DNA from: Paenibacillus anaericanus
GTDB lineage: Bacteria; Bacillota; Bacilli; Paenibacillales; Paenibacillaceae
Length of the DNA stretch: 64,000 nucleotides
Direction: 5' to 3'
Assembly (NCBI RefSeq): GCF_003994475.1
Contig: NZ_RZNY01000021.1
Location: forward strand, 1-64,000
Shown here: one piece after another, positions 26,757 to 36,970 of the stretch
How positions within the stretch are numbered: position 1 is the stretch's first letter
Layout: each line of letters begins with the position of its first letter
Position numbers and translations under genes: made by a program
Notes under the pieces: model-generated
What the model saw: the letters and a program-made list of their open reading frames with translations, nothing else
Database searches by the model: none
What the model was told of the DNA's origin: nothing

Positions 26757-29048
26757 GTGAGCTGGATCGTACGAGAGGATGGGTTCCGTAAGGAACGGAT
26801 AACGACGAATAGCAACAAATTCATGATCGGTAACGGATACATGGGTTATCGAGGAACGATGGAGGAATTTACGAAGTCGGAATTAACGGCAACGACACTG
26901 GCTGGTTTGTATGACAAAGTAGGGGATAAGTGGCGTGAGCCGGTAAATGCCCCGAATGGCTTGTTTACGAGGATACAATGTGATGGAAGCGTACTAAGTG
27001 TATTAGAGGCCGAGCCGCTGGAGCATGAGCAGGAATTAGATATGCAGCATGGGCTCCATCGTCGTAAGACAACTTTTAGTGCAAAGGGAGATAACCGAGT
27101 AACGGTATTATCAGAACGATTCTGTAGTGCAGAACGACTGCATTTGATCGTAAATAGAATCACGATTCATTGTAGTAAGGATTGTGAGTTGCTGATTACT
27201 ACAGGGATCGATGGGGATGTCTGGGATATTAATGGTCCTCATTTGGAGCGTATGGTTGGTCAAGTGGAAGACAACTGCTTGGTAATGAAAGGCTGGACGC
27301 ATGAATTGAACCAACCCGTATCAGTAGTAGAAGCAATTGAATGTAATTTTGGTGAGAAGACGATCATTACTGAGGAACAATCCATCTACAGACAAATTGT
27401 AGTTCAGTACCGAGCGGGGGAAAAGTATACCTTCACTAAATATGTTTCGGTATACACAGGAATGGATGAAGTAGAGAATATAAGCTTAGCAGCTGTGCAA
27501 TCTAGCTTGGAAGCTTTAAGAGTCGGATATGCCCAACTTTTTTTAGAGCAAGCTGTGATTTGGAATCGTAAATGGGAAATGTCGGATGTCACCATTGAAG
27601 GTGACAAGGAAGCACAACATGCACTGCGTTACAGTATGTATCAATTGCATATTATCGCTCCAGAACAGTCGGAGAAGGTATCGATCCCTGCTAGGGGATT
27701 ATCGGGACAGGTTTACAAGGGTGCGGTATTCTGGGATACCGAAATGTTCATGCTTCCTTTCTTTCTGTATACTCAGCCTGAAGTAGCTCGTAACCTGATG
27801 ATGTATAGGGTTCATACGCTAGACGGAGCTCGTAGAAAGGCTGCTGAATATGGTTTTGAGGGTGCATTTTATGCATGGGAGAGCCAAGAGACAGGAGATG
27901 ATGCCTGTACGCTATTTAACGTCAATGATGTGTTTACAGGTCGTCCGATGCGTACCTATTTCCGTGACAAGCAAGTTCATATTAGCGCGGATGTAGTACA
28001 CGGAATTTGGCAGTACTATACCTTCACAGGTGATGAGAGCATCTTGTTAGACGGAGGTGCAGAAGTAATCTGGGAATGTGCAAAGTTCTTCTATTCTTAT
28101 GCATACTACAACTCGCGTAAAGAACGATATGAGGTACTAGATGTGACTGGGCCCGATGAGTATCACGAACGGGTGAACAACAATGCATTCACAAATATGC
28201 TAGTGAAACAGACGCTATTTGTTACGATAGAAGTGATGAAGTATTTACAGAATAAAAATCCTGAACGTTATGAAATCATACTAAGCAAGGAACAGGATGG
28301 AATAACCTTAGAACAAATCTCCCATATGTACGACCATCTATACGTGCCGCAACCAGATCAAGATAATAAACTGATTTCACAATTTGACGGATATTTTAAA
28401 TTGGAGGACGTCTCGTTAACCGAGTTGAAATCAAGAATAATGAACAAGAATGAATATCTTGGCGGGGGAAATGGTCTCGCAACGACTACCCAAATATTGA
28501 AGCAAGCCGATGTCATCCTCATGCTGCATCTATTCAAAGATCGTTTTGATCAAGAGACGAAGCAGGCCAATTGGAAATTTTACGAGCCACGTACAGAACA
28601 TGGATCCAGTTTGAGCTCATGTATTTATGCATTGGTGGCTTCAGATATTGGATCACCGGATTGGGCTTATCCATACTTCATGCGTACGGCGACGATTGAC
28701 CTGACGGGTGAATCCAAGCAGTACGTCGGAGATTTGTATATCGGTGGAACACATCCAGCAGCAAATGGCGGGGCATGGATGGCTGCAGTGCTTGGCTTCG
28801 CGGGTCTACGTTATCAAGGAGATGATGTTATCATCTCACCAGCACTACCAGAGAAATGGACAGCGATTGAGTTCCCGCTGTGCGTCCGAGGTCAGAGTTA
28901 TAAAGTATGTGTAAGTAAGGAAGAAGTCCACATTACATCGCATATAAATAACACAAATACGATGCTGTTCACAATCTGTGGACAATCAATCACCGTCCCA
29001 GGCGGACAAGAAATTACCGCCCCTTACAATTGTATAATTCAAACCTAG
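26757..29048 (+). CDS. Glycoside hydrolase family 65 phosphorylase (second copy)
   Basis: 763 residues, GTG start directly after the previous TAA. The same architecture, diverged from the first copy: MIGNGYMGYRGTMEEF at the N-terminus, FWDTEMFMLPFF, catalytic E468 in TGPDEYHERVNNN, and EHGSSLSSCIYA for phosphate. The N-terminal KVGDKWREPVNAPN stretch differs from the first protein, so the two probably have different linkage or acceptor preferences. It resembles nigerose/kojibiose-type members in my reading; this is tentative. Confidence 0.9.
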   Translation: MSWIVREDGFRKERITTNSNKFMIGNGYMGYRGTMEEFTKSELTATTLAGLYDKVGDKWREPVNAPNGLFTRIQCDGSVLSVLEAEPLEHEQELDMQHGLHRRKTTFSAKGDNRVTVLSERFCSAERLHLIVNRITIHCSKDCELLITTGIDGDVWDINGPHLERMVGQVEDNCLVMKGWTHELNQPVSVVEAIECNFGEKTIITEEQSIYRQIVVQYRAGEKYTFTKYVSVYTGMDEVENISLAAVQSSLEALRVGYAQLFLEQAVIWNRKWEMSDVTIEGDKEAQHALRYSMYQLHIIAPEQSEKVSIPARGLSGQVYKGAVFWDTEMFMLPFFLYTQPEVARNLMMYRVHTLDGARRKAAEYGFEGAFYAWESQETGDDACTLFNVNDVFTGRPMRTYFRDKQVHISADVVHGIWQYYTFTGDESILLDGGAEVIWECAKFFYSYAYYNSRKERYEVLDVTGPDEYHERVNNNAFTNMLVKQTLFVTIEVMKYLQNKNPERYEIILSKEQDGITLEQISHMYDHLYVPQPDQDNKLISQFDGYFKLEDVSLTELKSRIMNKNEYLGGGNGLATTTQILKQADVILMLHLFKDRFDQETKQANWKFYEPRTEHGSSLSSCIYALVASDIGSPDWAYPYFMRTATIDLTGESKQYVGDLYIGGTHPAANGGAWMAAVLGFAGLRYQGDDVIISPALPEKWTAIEFPLCVRGQSYKVCVSKEEVHITSHINNTNTMLFTICGQSITVPGGQEITAPYNCIIQT

Positions 29049-29104
29049 GTAAACAAAGCGACATAGCGGAGAGAGCGAAATGATTCTGAAGAAGGAGAGA
29101 AGAC

Positions 29105-29743
29105 ATGCTAAGTGGAATGAAAGGTGCGATATTTGATTTAGATGGAGTAATCGTTGATACAGCGAAATATCATTACTTAGCCTGGAGGTCATTGGCTGAA
29201 AGACTTGGTTTCGAATTTACAGAAGCACATAATGAACGTTTAAAAGGAGTTAGCCGGGTTGAATCACTACGGATTCTGCTAGAGGTTGGCGGGGTAGAAG
29301 CTACGGAAGAAGAGCGTCTGGAAATGGCAGATACCAAGAATAAGGAATATATAAACTATATATCACAGTTAGACCCCTCAGAGATTCTTCCCGGAGCTAA
29401 AGAGTACTTAGAACTACTTAGAAGCCAGGGAGTAAAGATCGCCTTGGGATCCGCAAGTAAAAATGCAGAATTTATTCTGTCGAGATTGAGCATTACCGAT
29501 TTATTCGATGCCGTAATTGACGGCACTAAAGTATCTAAGGCTAAGCCAGATCCAGAAGTGTTCCTTGCTGCGAGTGCGGCATTGCAGTTAAATCCTTTAG
29601 ATTGCGTTGTGTTTGAAGATGCGGAAGCAGGTGTTCAGGCAGGTAAAGCGGCGGGTTCCAAAGTCGTCGGGATTGGCAGTCCTGATATCTTGAAAGAAGC
29701 GGATATTGTTATCGCAGGTTTATATGAACTGTTAGCACAATAG
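29105..29743 (+). CDS. pgmB: Beta-phosphoglucomutase
   Basis: 212 residues, HAD superfamily. Converts beta-glucose 1-phosphate from the GH65 enzymes to glucose 6-phosphate for glycolysis. Nucleophile D11 and acid D13 in FDLDG, cap-domain VSRVESLRILLE, SASKN as motif II, KAKPDPEVFL as motif III and VFEDAEAG as motif IV. AAGGAGAG precedes the ATG. Last gene of the GH65 operon; a terminator follows. Confidence 0.94.
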   Translation: MLSGMKGAIFDLDGVIVDTAKYHYLAWRSLAERLGFEFTEAHNERLKGVSRVESLRILLEVGGVEATEEERLEMADTKNKEYINYISQLDPSEILPGAKEYLELLRSQGVKIALGSASKNAEFILSRLSITDLFDAVIDGTKVSKAKPDPEVFLAASAALQLNPLDCVVFEDAEAGVQAGKAAGSKVVGIGSPDILKEADIVIAGLYELLAQ

Positions 29744-29756
29744 AAATTGAAGATGG

Positions 29757-29797
29757 GTCTCGATCCTGGCTAATTTGCAGGATTGAGGCCTTTTTTT
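29757..29797 (+). terminator. Intrinsic terminator after pgmB
   Basis: GGTCTCGATCCTG pairs with CAGGATTGAGGCC, followed by seven T. Confidence 0.9.
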
Positions 29798-29888
29798 AGT
29801 TTCTGTACTGGTATCTACATCTCCCTATATAATGACGATAAAGTAATAGTTGTCTTACGGTAGGGGCAGTATGCGCAGAGTAGCAATT

Positions 29889-29923
29889 GTAGAAATGCTC
29901 ATGATGTTAGTAGAAATGCACAT
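29889..29923 (+). repeat. Two 14-bp direct repeats upstream of the two-component genes
   Basis: GTAGAAATGCTCAT at 29889-29902 and GTAGAAATGCACAT at 29910-29923, 13 of 14 identical, start-to-start 21 bp (two helical turns). This is the layout of sites for AraC-type dimers, such as the response regulator downstream. Confidence 0.5.
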
Positions 29924-29975
29924 ACTGATAGTTTTTTTTTACTGATATATTTAAAGTGCCGGGGGTGCATGACAA

Positions 29976-31784
29976 TTGAAGTTAGGTTTGAAGAATCCAC
30001 TGAATAAATTAAATGTGAAGCAACAGATGGTCCTGTTATTTCTCGTACTAGTTATTCCTATGTTCATATTAAACTCTTATGGCAATTACAAAGCTGGGCA
30101 AATTCTAAAGCGACATGTGACCAATGCTTATATTGAATTGAACAAACAAAATTTCAGACTGATTAATCGCGATATAGAATCGATCAACAAGGTGACATCA
30201 ACGGTGTTTCAGAATTCGTTAGTACAGGGACTCAATCCTGTTTCTTCGGAAGAGACCGTCTTTACGCGGGTCAAAAGCTATGAAAAGCTGGAGATTCTGC
30301 TAGGTACATACTCTCAGGAAACGGATCAGCGAGAGCCACTTTATTATTCTCTATATGTATATGATCCGGAGAACACTTATTTTTTCGCTCCATTCTATCC
30401 CAACCCGAAGAAAGCAGGAGTCTATTTTTTTTCTAGTGATGAGAAGCCGGAATGGTTTGACGAAGTGGTATCTAGAAAAGGAAACGGGTACTTAAAGTTA
30501 ATTGAACATCTAGCCCCTGAGTCCAAAGGCCAAGGAAATCAGAGTACACTAGCCTACGTTAGGGCGATCAACAACATCTATAAGAATGGGACAATAGGAG
30601 TTCTTGTCGTTTCTAACATGGACGCTCGAATAGGCGAATCAATGCAAACAGTATCACTTCCAGAAGGTGAATTGTATTTTACAGATTGGAATAACCGGAT
30701 TCTTACGGCTAGAGCACCAGAACATGGTCCTTTCCTAGATCTACCACCAGAAGCGGATCTCGGAGAATCAATGATCGGAGTTAAGGATGTCATCACGAAT
30801 GACTTTATTTATGTCATTAATTATAACCATGTTCTTCAGCAGAAACTTATATATAGAGTACCGGTTCAAGCCCTTCTAGCGCAGCAGAATGAAATTAAAC
30901 GAGTCATACAGCTAATGACGGTTGTTTATCTTGTGGTAGGACTTCTGGTTATGCTGTATTTTTGGAGGTCTTTAATGACTCCACTGCAAAAGCTGGTGTA
31001 TTTCGTCAGAAGGTATGAACCCGGTAATGTAGTGCCTGAGACCCCGCATCGAGGGAGAAAAGACGAGGTCAGTGTCCTAATCTTTACGATATATGATATG
31101 GCCAGGAGACTGAATGGATTGATCCATTATAAGTACCATATGGATCTGAAACAAAAAGAGTCTCAATTGCAAATTTTGTATCAGCAAATTAATCCACATT
31201 TACTATACAACACGCTGGAAAGTATTTATTGGAAGAGCACGATGGAGGGGAATACCGCTTCTGCCGAGATGATCAAGGAATTGTCTAAATTGATGAAAAT
31301 CAGTCTTAGCCGGGGAAGAGAGTTAATTACTTTAGAGGAAGAGCTAGAACATGCCAGTGCTTATATCAAATTGCAGCAACATAGGTACGATTACTTATTC
31401 CAAGTTTCCAGGAATATACCTGATGAATTACTCTCAATCATTATTCCTAAGATCACATTACAGCCATTAATAGAAAATGCCATAATCCACGGGGTCAAGC
31501 ATATGGGAGAAGACGGTGAAATCTGCATTAGCGCAACCCAGGATGAAGAACGGATATATATTCAGATCGAGGATAACGGATACAAACCAGTGGATTATGA
31601 AGCGATCGACAAACTACTGAACGATGAGAAGCATAATCCGCAGTTTGGATATGGAATAAGAAATATTCAACAGCGGATCCGGCTTCATTTTGGACATGAA
31701 TATGGTCTTGTTTATGCAGAGCGTCCGGAAGGCGGGACCAAGGTAATCATTAATCTTCCTAAATCTGTACAGACATACGAATAA
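29976..31784 (+). CDS. Sensor histidine kinase, YesM family
   Basis: 602 residues. Membrane helix near 17-38, an extracellular dCache-like sensor of about 260 residues, a second helix near 305-328, HAMP, then a His_kinase domain with the phosphoacceptor in QINPHLLYNTLESIYW and an HATPase with N-box LIENAIIHG and G-box GYGIRNIQQR. TTG start supported by GGGGGTG eight bases upstream. Pairs with the next gene and probably senses an oligosaccharide taken up by the ABC system that follows. Confidence 0.92.
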   Translation: MKLGLKNPLNKLNVKQQMVLLFLVLVIPMFILNSYGNYKAGQILKRHVTNAYIELNKQNFRLINRDIESINKVTSTVFQNSLVQGLNPVSSEETVFTRVKSYEKLEILLGTYSQETDQREPLYYSLYVYDPENTYFFAPFYPNPKKAGVYFFSSDEKPEWFDEVVSRKGNGYLKLIEHLAPESKGQGNQSTLAYVRAINNIYKNGTIGVLVVSNMDARIGESMQTVSLPEGELYFTDWNNRILTARAPEHGPFLDLPPEADLGESMIGVKDVITNDFIYVINYNHVLQQKLIYRVPVQALLAQQNEIKRVIQLMTVVYLVVGLLVMLYFWRSLMTPLQKLVYFVRRYEPGNVVPETPHRGRKDEVSVLIFTIYDMARRLNGLIHYKYHMDLKQKESQLQILYQQINPHLLYNTLESIYWKSTMEGNTASAEMIKELSKLMKISLSRGRELITLEEELEHASAYIKLQQHRYDYLFQVSRNIPDELLSIIIPKITLQPLIENAIIHGVKHMGEDGEICISATQDEERIYIQIEDNGYKPVDYEAIDKLLNDEKHNPQFGYGIRNIQQRIRLHFGHEYGLVYAERPEGGTKVIINLPKSVQTYE

Positions 31785-31804
31785 GAAGGCAGGGGGAGTT
31801 TTCT

Positions 31805-33136
31805 ATGTACAATATATTGGTTGTTGATGATGAGCCGTTGATATGTAAAGGTTTGGCAGGACTGTTGACATCTTCTGGCCTAGGAATTGGACAGATTTAT
31901 ACGGCTTATAGTGGGCACGAAGCCTTGGATTATGTTCGGATAGAGGACATTGACCTACTCGTTACGGACATCCAGATGGGTGAGATGAATGGAATGGAAT
32001 TGATGCAACAAGCCAAAATGATCAAACCGTGGGTGCAGACGATTATTATTTCGGCGCATGAGACGTTTCAATATGCCCAGATGGCTATAAGGCTGGGTGC
32101 TAAGGATTATTTAATCAAGCCGCTGAACAGCGAGCAGTTCCTTGATTCGGTACGTAATGCATTGTTGAAAATGGATAAGCCAGTAACACAAATGGATGAT
32201 TTTTTGACCCGAAGTCCAGAACACTTCCATATGGAAGAGCTCCGTCCTGAGAAGAATGAACGGTTAAACCGTTTGTTGGAAGATCCCTTTACCCCAACTA
32301 TGAGTGAAGACGAGCTCGTGGGATTGCTTGAAGAGTTGGGGATCACGGGCTGCTACTTCTCCTTGATGAGAATGAAACTTGGAACTCAATTTGAAGATAG
32401 AAATAAGGTCATTACTGACCGAGATAACCGGTTGCTTCGTTATGCTGCACTGAACGTGGCTAAAGAACTGTTACATGAGGATTGGAACGCTCTTGCCTTC
32501 TATTCTGCAAAAGGTGAGATTAACATTCTAATCCAATGGAATGAGGAGGAGTATGCGGAACTCGACATGAACAAGATTAACCAACTAGAAATGATCGGAC
32601 GAAGTCTACACTATCATGTCTCCAAATACTTAGGTATTTCTACTATCGTTGGATTTAGTCAGATTTTGAAAGGTGTAGAATTTCTGAATGTTTTAAGTCG
32701 GCAAGCGGACAAAGCCATGCAGTGGGGCGAAGAGCAAGGAGATTATCATGTGTTCTATTACGGAGATTTCAATTGGCATAATTATTCGCAGGATCCTTCT
32801 CCAGAAGAACTGACGAAGCAAAGCAATCAGATTGTCGAGAACACTAGACAATACATCGATATGAATTATAACCAAAAAGGGCTCACCATTCATGACGTTG
32901 CTAAGAAGAATCATGTCAGCCCCAATTATTTAAGTTATTTATTTAAGAAAAACACAGGTTATAACTTATGGGAATATGTGATTAAACTCCGCATGGAGGA
33001 GAGTAAATCTCTCATTCTGAATACGGATATGCGCAGATACGAAATAGCTGAACGAGTAGGATACGAATCACCAGAACATTTCAGTAAAATTTTCAAGAAA
33101 TATTTCGGTGTCAGCCCTAGTGAACTGAAGAAGTAA
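31805..33136 (+). CDS. AraC-type response regulator, YesN family
   Basis: 443 residues. Receiver domain 1-120 with D9/D10, the phosphoacceptor D55 in LLVTDIQMGEMNG and the conserved Lys in KDYLIKPL. A linker of about 200 residues follows, then two AraC helix-turn-helix units at 345-443 (TIHDVAKKNHVSPNYLSYLFKK and RYEIAERVGYESPEHFSKIFKK). Activates sugar-uptake operons in the family. GGGGGAG precedes the ATG. Confidence 0.93.
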   Translation: MYNILVVDDEPLICKGLAGLLTSSGLGIGQIYTAYSGHEALDYVRIEDIDLLVTDIQMGEMNGMELMQQAKMIKPWVQTIIISAHETFQYAQMAIRLGAKDYLIKPLNSEQFLDSVRNALLKMDKPVTQMDDFLTRSPEHFHMEELRPEKNERLNRLLEDPFTPTMSEDELVGLLEELGITGCYFSLMRMKLGTQFEDRNKVITDRDNRLLRYAALNVAKELLHEDWNALAFYSAKGEINILIQWNEEEYAELDMNKINQLEMIGRSLHYHVSKYLGISTIVGFSQILKGVEFLNVLSRQADKAMQWGEEQGDYHVFYYGDFNWHNYSQDPSPEELTKQSNQIVENTRQYIDMNYNQKGLTIHDVAKKNHVSPNYLSYLFKKNTGYNLWEYVIKLRMEESKSLILNTDMRRYEIAERVGYESPEHFSKIFKKYFGVSPSELKK

Positions 33137-33229
33137 GAACGACTATACTTCAAATAGTTTTAGACATGTTCGCAGATCCTTTACTTTCTTAAAATGTTAT
33201 ATAGACACTAAGAGGAATGAGGGAAACTG

Positions 33230-34165
33230 ATGGAAGAAACGATGGTTTCAGTGGGGAAGATACAAAAGGAACCTAAAAGGAAAGCAGGTAACAGTCTTAA
33301 AAGAACATCAAACTTTAAAAAGTATATGTGGGGTTATCTTTTTCTAGTTCCGGTGGTCGTTATTTTTATCATATTTTTGTGGGTTCCTATCTTCAAAGGG
33401 ATCGTATACAGCTTTTATAACATTGATTTTGTAAAGGGCAACACGTTTGTCGGATTAGAAAACTATAAAACCATTCTTAGTAATCCGGATTTGATGCTTT
33501 CCATAAAGAACACTTTATACTACATGTTATTAGCGTTGATCATTGGGTTCTGGGTACCAATTGCTGCTTCTATTGCCATATCTGAACTGCGATTTTTCCA
33601 AGGCTTTGTCCGGATTGCCGCCTACTTGCCTTATGTAGTTCCGGGCGTAGTTTTGTATGGATTGTGGAGATGGATGTACGATCCCGTGGGTCCGATCAAT
33701 GCCTTTTTGGGATTGTTTGGAGTGGAGTCGGTGTCCTTTGTTTCAGACAGCAGGTTCTCTATGATTTCCTTGGTTACTATGGAGACGTGGCAGCAGTTTG
33801 GTTCGGCGATGCTAATTTATCTGGCGGGTGTATTAAGTATTCCAAAGGATTGGTATGAAGCTGCTGAAATCGATGGTGCGGGTGTATGGAATCGTATTCG
33901 CTATATAACCATTCCTTCATTAAAAAGCTTGATTATATTAATGTTAATACTCCAAATTATCGGAACTTCTCAAGCTTACCAATCGCAACTAGCCATGCTT
34001 GATGGTGGTCCGAACAAAGTCACTATGACCTATGCTCTCCTCACTGTAAAATATGCGTTTACTCAATTGAATTATGGAGCCGGTACGGCACTCGGGGTGC
34101 TCATGTTCATTGTGCTGAGTGTACTGGGAATACTTCAATTCAGAATGAACAGGGAGGAATACTGA
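33230..34165 (+). CDS. Sugar ABC transporter permease, MalF/MsmF-like
   Basis: 311 residues, six membrane helices after a charged N-terminus. The EAA loop EAAEIDGAGVWNRIRYITIP contacts the ATPase. No ATPase is encoded nearby, so a shared MsmK/MsmX-type ATPase elsewhere is expected. An in-frame ATG at 33242 is an alternative start. The next gene follows after one base. Confidence 0.92.
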   Translation: MEETMVSVGKIQKEPKRKAGNSLKRTSNFKKYMWGYLFLVPVVVIFIIFLWVPIFKGIVYSFYNIDFVKGNTFVGLENYKTILSNPDLMLSIKNTLYYMLLALIIGFWVPIAASIAISELRFFQGFVRIAAYLPYVVPGVVLYGLWRWMYDPVGPINAFLGLFGVESVSFVSDSRFSMISLVTMETWQQFGSAMLIYLAGVLSIPKDWYEAAEIDGAGVWNRIRYITIPSLKSLIILMLILQIIGTSQAYQSQLAMLDGGPNKVTMTYALLTVKYAFTQLNYGAGTALGVLMFIVLSVLGILQFRMNREEY

Positions 34166-34166
34166 T

Positions 34167-35033
34167 ATGAAAGAAAGAGGTATATTGTCGGATTCTGATT
34201 TGAATAAACCGTTAAATAAAATTGTTTATGGTGTTATGGTTTTATGTCTTGGGGTTATGGCCTGTACTATGTTATATCCGATTCTAATGACGATGTTTAA
34301 CGGATTTAAGAGCAATCAAGAAGTGAATACATTCCCGCCTACCTTTTTCCCTACGGTATTACATTGGGAGAATTTCAAGGAAGGTTGGAATTACATTAAC
34401 TTACCTATGTTTTTGAAGAATACACTGCTTATTTTCGTAGGTAATCTTGTTGTAACTATTGTAGTACTTGGACTAGCTTCGTTCAGTATATCGCGTATTC
34501 GAGTTCCTTACAGCAAGGTAGTTTATTTCTTCATTCTGATGACATTGTTTATTCCGGCTTCTAGCTACATGATTCCGAACTTTGTGAATCTGAAGGAATT
34601 AGGATTGTTAAATTCGTACTGGGCTTTCTGGCTTCCAGCGGGGGCTAATGCTTACTATTTCCTATTAATGAAAAACTTCTTTGATGGTATTCATCCAGAA
34701 ATATTCGAAGCTGCCAGAATTGATGGGGCTTCCGAATTAACCAGCTATATTCGTATTGCGATACCATTGTCGGTTCCGATCTTTGCGACCCTAGCGATCT
34801 TTATTTTCTCAACGGCCTGGAATGACTGGTTTTGGCCTTCTCTGGTTATGCATACTGAGGATAAGTTCACTTTGGCTACAGCCATCTACAAATATGTAAT
34901 TCAAGCACGTTATCTGGATAGCAGCGTAAAATTCAGTATTTTGTTTATGGTCATGATTCCGCCAATTTTCGTATTCTTGGGCTTCCAAAAGTTTATTATG
35001 CGTAGTGTTAACTTATCGGCAGTTAAAGGATAG
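34167..35033 (+). CDS. Sugar ABC transporter permease, MalG/MsmG-like
   Basis: 288 residues, six membrane helices, EAA loop EAARIDGASELTSYIRIAIP. AGGGAGG lies inside the previous gene's end. Partner of the preceding permease. Confidence 0.92.
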   Translation: MKERGILSDSDLNKPLNKIVYGVMVLCLGVMACTMLYPILMTMFNGFKSNQEVNTFPPTFFPTVLHWENFKEGWNYINLPMFLKNTLLIFVGNLVVTIVVLGLASFSISRIRVPYSKVVYFFILMTLFIPASSYMIPNFVNLKELGLLNSYWAFWLPAGANAYYFLLMKNFFDGIHPEIFEAARIDGASELTSYIRIAIPLSVPIFATLAIFIFSTAWNDWFWPSLVMHTEDKFTLATAIYKYVIQARYLDSSVKFSILFMVMIPPIFVFLGFQKFIMRSVNLSAVKG

Positions 35034-35154
35034 CGTTTTCATTTATCGTAGCCTTGCACATGATCGCCATAAGAATGCACATCGTCTCTTGACGGTTCCT
35101 CTTTTAAGATGGAAATGTAAGCAAAAACAACATTTATGGAAAAGGGGAGTTTCA

Positions 35155-36612
35155 ATGCGTAAGTTCTCAGCAGTAATGATGTGTATCTTGCTGTTCGGTT
35201 CGCTGCTCGCAGCATGTGGTGGTAAGGAAAAAGCAGCAGACAACACAAAGAATGAAGGAAACAAAGCAACAAATAATGCTAGTGCCGGAGGAAATACTTC
35301 CACGGATGCTGCCGCACCAGAAGATATTGCCGACAAAAAAATTACACTCAAAATTCACTACCCACTTCCAGACGAAACTACACTTAAGGCAACAGAAGAT
35401 GATAAAATCGCTCGTTTCCAAAAGAAATATCCGAATGTAACCATCGTGAAAGACGACTGGAGATATTCCGTTGATGAGATCGGAGTAAAAATGGCTTCCA
35501 ACGAAGCCCCTACTTTCTATAACACTTGGGCTACTGAAGCTAGCCTTCTGATTGAACGCGGTTGGGTAGCAGACATTACGGATCTGTGGAACAATTGGGA
35601 ATACAAAGATGAGATCAATCCTGTCATTCAACAGCAATTTATTAGAGATGGTAAAGTTTACGGGGTAACTCAAAATGGTTATATTACTTCCACCGTTGTT
35701 AACAAGAAGTTGTTGGCTGACAAAGGAGTAGAAGCACCATCCCTTGATTGGACTTGGGATGATATGCTGAATACGGCTAAAGCATCTGCGGATGCGAAAA
35801 AAGGTATTTCGGGGATCGCGCCAATGGGTAAAGGTAACGAATCAGGATGGAACTGGACGAACTTCTTGTTCGAAGCTGGCGGTGAAATCCAATCTAACGA
35901 AAATGGAAAAGTTACAGCAGTATTTAACTCTGAGGCTGGCGTGAAGGCGCTGGATTTCTACAAGAAATTAAGATGGGAAGCAGAAGCAATCCCGCAAGAC
36001 TGGGCATTGGGATGGTCGGACGCGGTTGGTTCATTCCAACAAGGACGTACAGCAATGGTTATTGCAGGAGCATTTGATGTAATTAACGCTGCATTGAACG
36101 AAGGCGGAATGAAGCCTGAAGACGTAGTTGCATATCCGATGCCTGCTGCAGAAAAGGGCGGTAAACACTACGGTATCCTTGGCGGTAACTACTTGGTTAT
36201 CAACCCTAACTCAACAAAAGATGAGCAAGAAATGGCATTCCGTTACATCACTTTTGATTACTTCAGCGATGATGCATTGAAAGCGGTAGAGGATACAATT
36301 GCTGCTCGAAAAGCCGATAACAAATACTATATTCCTAACCCAATGGAATACTTCAGTTGGGATTCCGAATACGGTAAGAAAGTTGAAGCCATTCAAGCTA
36401 AATACGATAATGTATACAAATATGATCCACAACTTTTCACATTGCTAGAGGGTAAGATTGAAGCACAATATAATACTCAAGATTACTATGCAACAATGTC
36501 CAACGTGGTACAAGAATCGTTCTCCAAAAAAGGAACGGATTCTAAATCTCAATTGGACGTAGCAGCGAAATATGTACAAGAGACTTTCTTTGATAAAGTG
36601 GCACAGAAATAA
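35155..36612 (+). CDS. Sugar ABC transporter substrate-binding lipoprotein
   Basis: 485 residues from ATG 35155 (AAGGGGAG nine bases upstream). The frame extends 50 codons upstream, but only this start gives the lipoprotein signal MRKFSAVMMCILLFGSLLAAC (split: n-region MRKF, lipobox LLAAC, Cys21). A low-complexity tether is followed by a family-1 solute-binding protein (YGVTQNGYITSTVVNK, FQQGRTAMVIAGAFD). It should capture the oligosaccharide for the two permeases; a glycan released by the GH85 enzyme next door is one possibility. Confidence 0.9.
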   Translation: MRKFSAVMMCILLFGSLLAACGGKEKAADNTKNEGNKATNNASAGGNTSTDAAAPEDIADKKITLKIHYPLPDETTLKATEDDKIARFQKKYPNVTIVKDDWRYSVDEIGVKMASNEAPTFYNTWATEASLLIERGWVADITDLWNNWEYKDEINPVIQQQFIRDGKVYGVTQNGYITSTVVNKKLLADKGVEAPSLDWTWDDMLNTAKASADAKKGISGIAPMGKGNESGWNWTNFLFEAGGEIQSNENGKVTAVFNSEAGVKALDFYKKLRWEAEAIPQDWALGWSDAVGSFQQGRTAMVIAGAFDVINAALNEGGMKPEDVVAYPMPAAEKGGKHYGILGGNYLVINPNSTKDEQEMAFRYITFDYFSDDALKAVEDTIAARKADNKYYIPNPMEYFSWDSEYGKKVEAIQAKYDNVYKYDPQLFTLLEGKIEAQYNTQDYYATMSNVVQESFSKKGTDSKSQLDVAAKYVQETFFDKVAQK

Positions 36613-36626
36613 TATAAATTGAAAAG

Positions 36627-36691
36627 CACCCCTTAGAATGCATATTGAGAATCTACTTCTCGATCATGCTCATTCTAGGGGGTGTTTTTTT
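36627..36691 (+). terminator. Intrinsic terminator after the sugar ABC operon
   Basis: CACCCCTTAGAATG (36627-36640) pairs with CATTCTAGGGGGTG (36671-36684) around a 30-base, partly structured loop, then seven T. Confidence 0.85.
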
Positions 36692-36970
36692 GCTTGTTAA
36701 CACTAGGATATATGAGTTAGATAATGGAATGTTCTTGAAACAAAAACATTTAGTTATGTATTTATTGAAAATTTGTATCTTTAGTTAGTCTAGTTAATCT
36801 TTATTTTCACCACTATAAGTAAGGGCTTTCATCAGGTAAATTGAGTTATAGTGGAAGAATTTAGTATGAGGGGAGGATCAAGTTAACGGGTGATCTGAAG
36901 ACGGACTTACGCCTGTACAAGTTCATGGTGATTTGCAATTCATTCTATAACTTAAAGGGGAGAATTTAAC
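36692..36970 (+). promoter_or_regulatory. Leader region of the GH85 gene
   Basis: Nearly 280 bases with no gene. It contains a 9-bp inverted repeat, CCACTATAA (36810-36818) and TTATAGTGG (36846-36854), and an imperfect direct repeat CAAGTT..GGTGAT at 36879-36897 and 36918-36935. AAAGGGGAG at 36954 serves the TTG start. It looks like a structured 5' leader, but I do not recognise a known riboswitch. Confidence 0.4.

Noticed and set aside
35167..35673. 168-codon open frame on the minus strand
   Set aside because: Antisense to the sugar-binding lipoprotein; low-complexity Cys/Phe-rich translation typical of a shadow frame.
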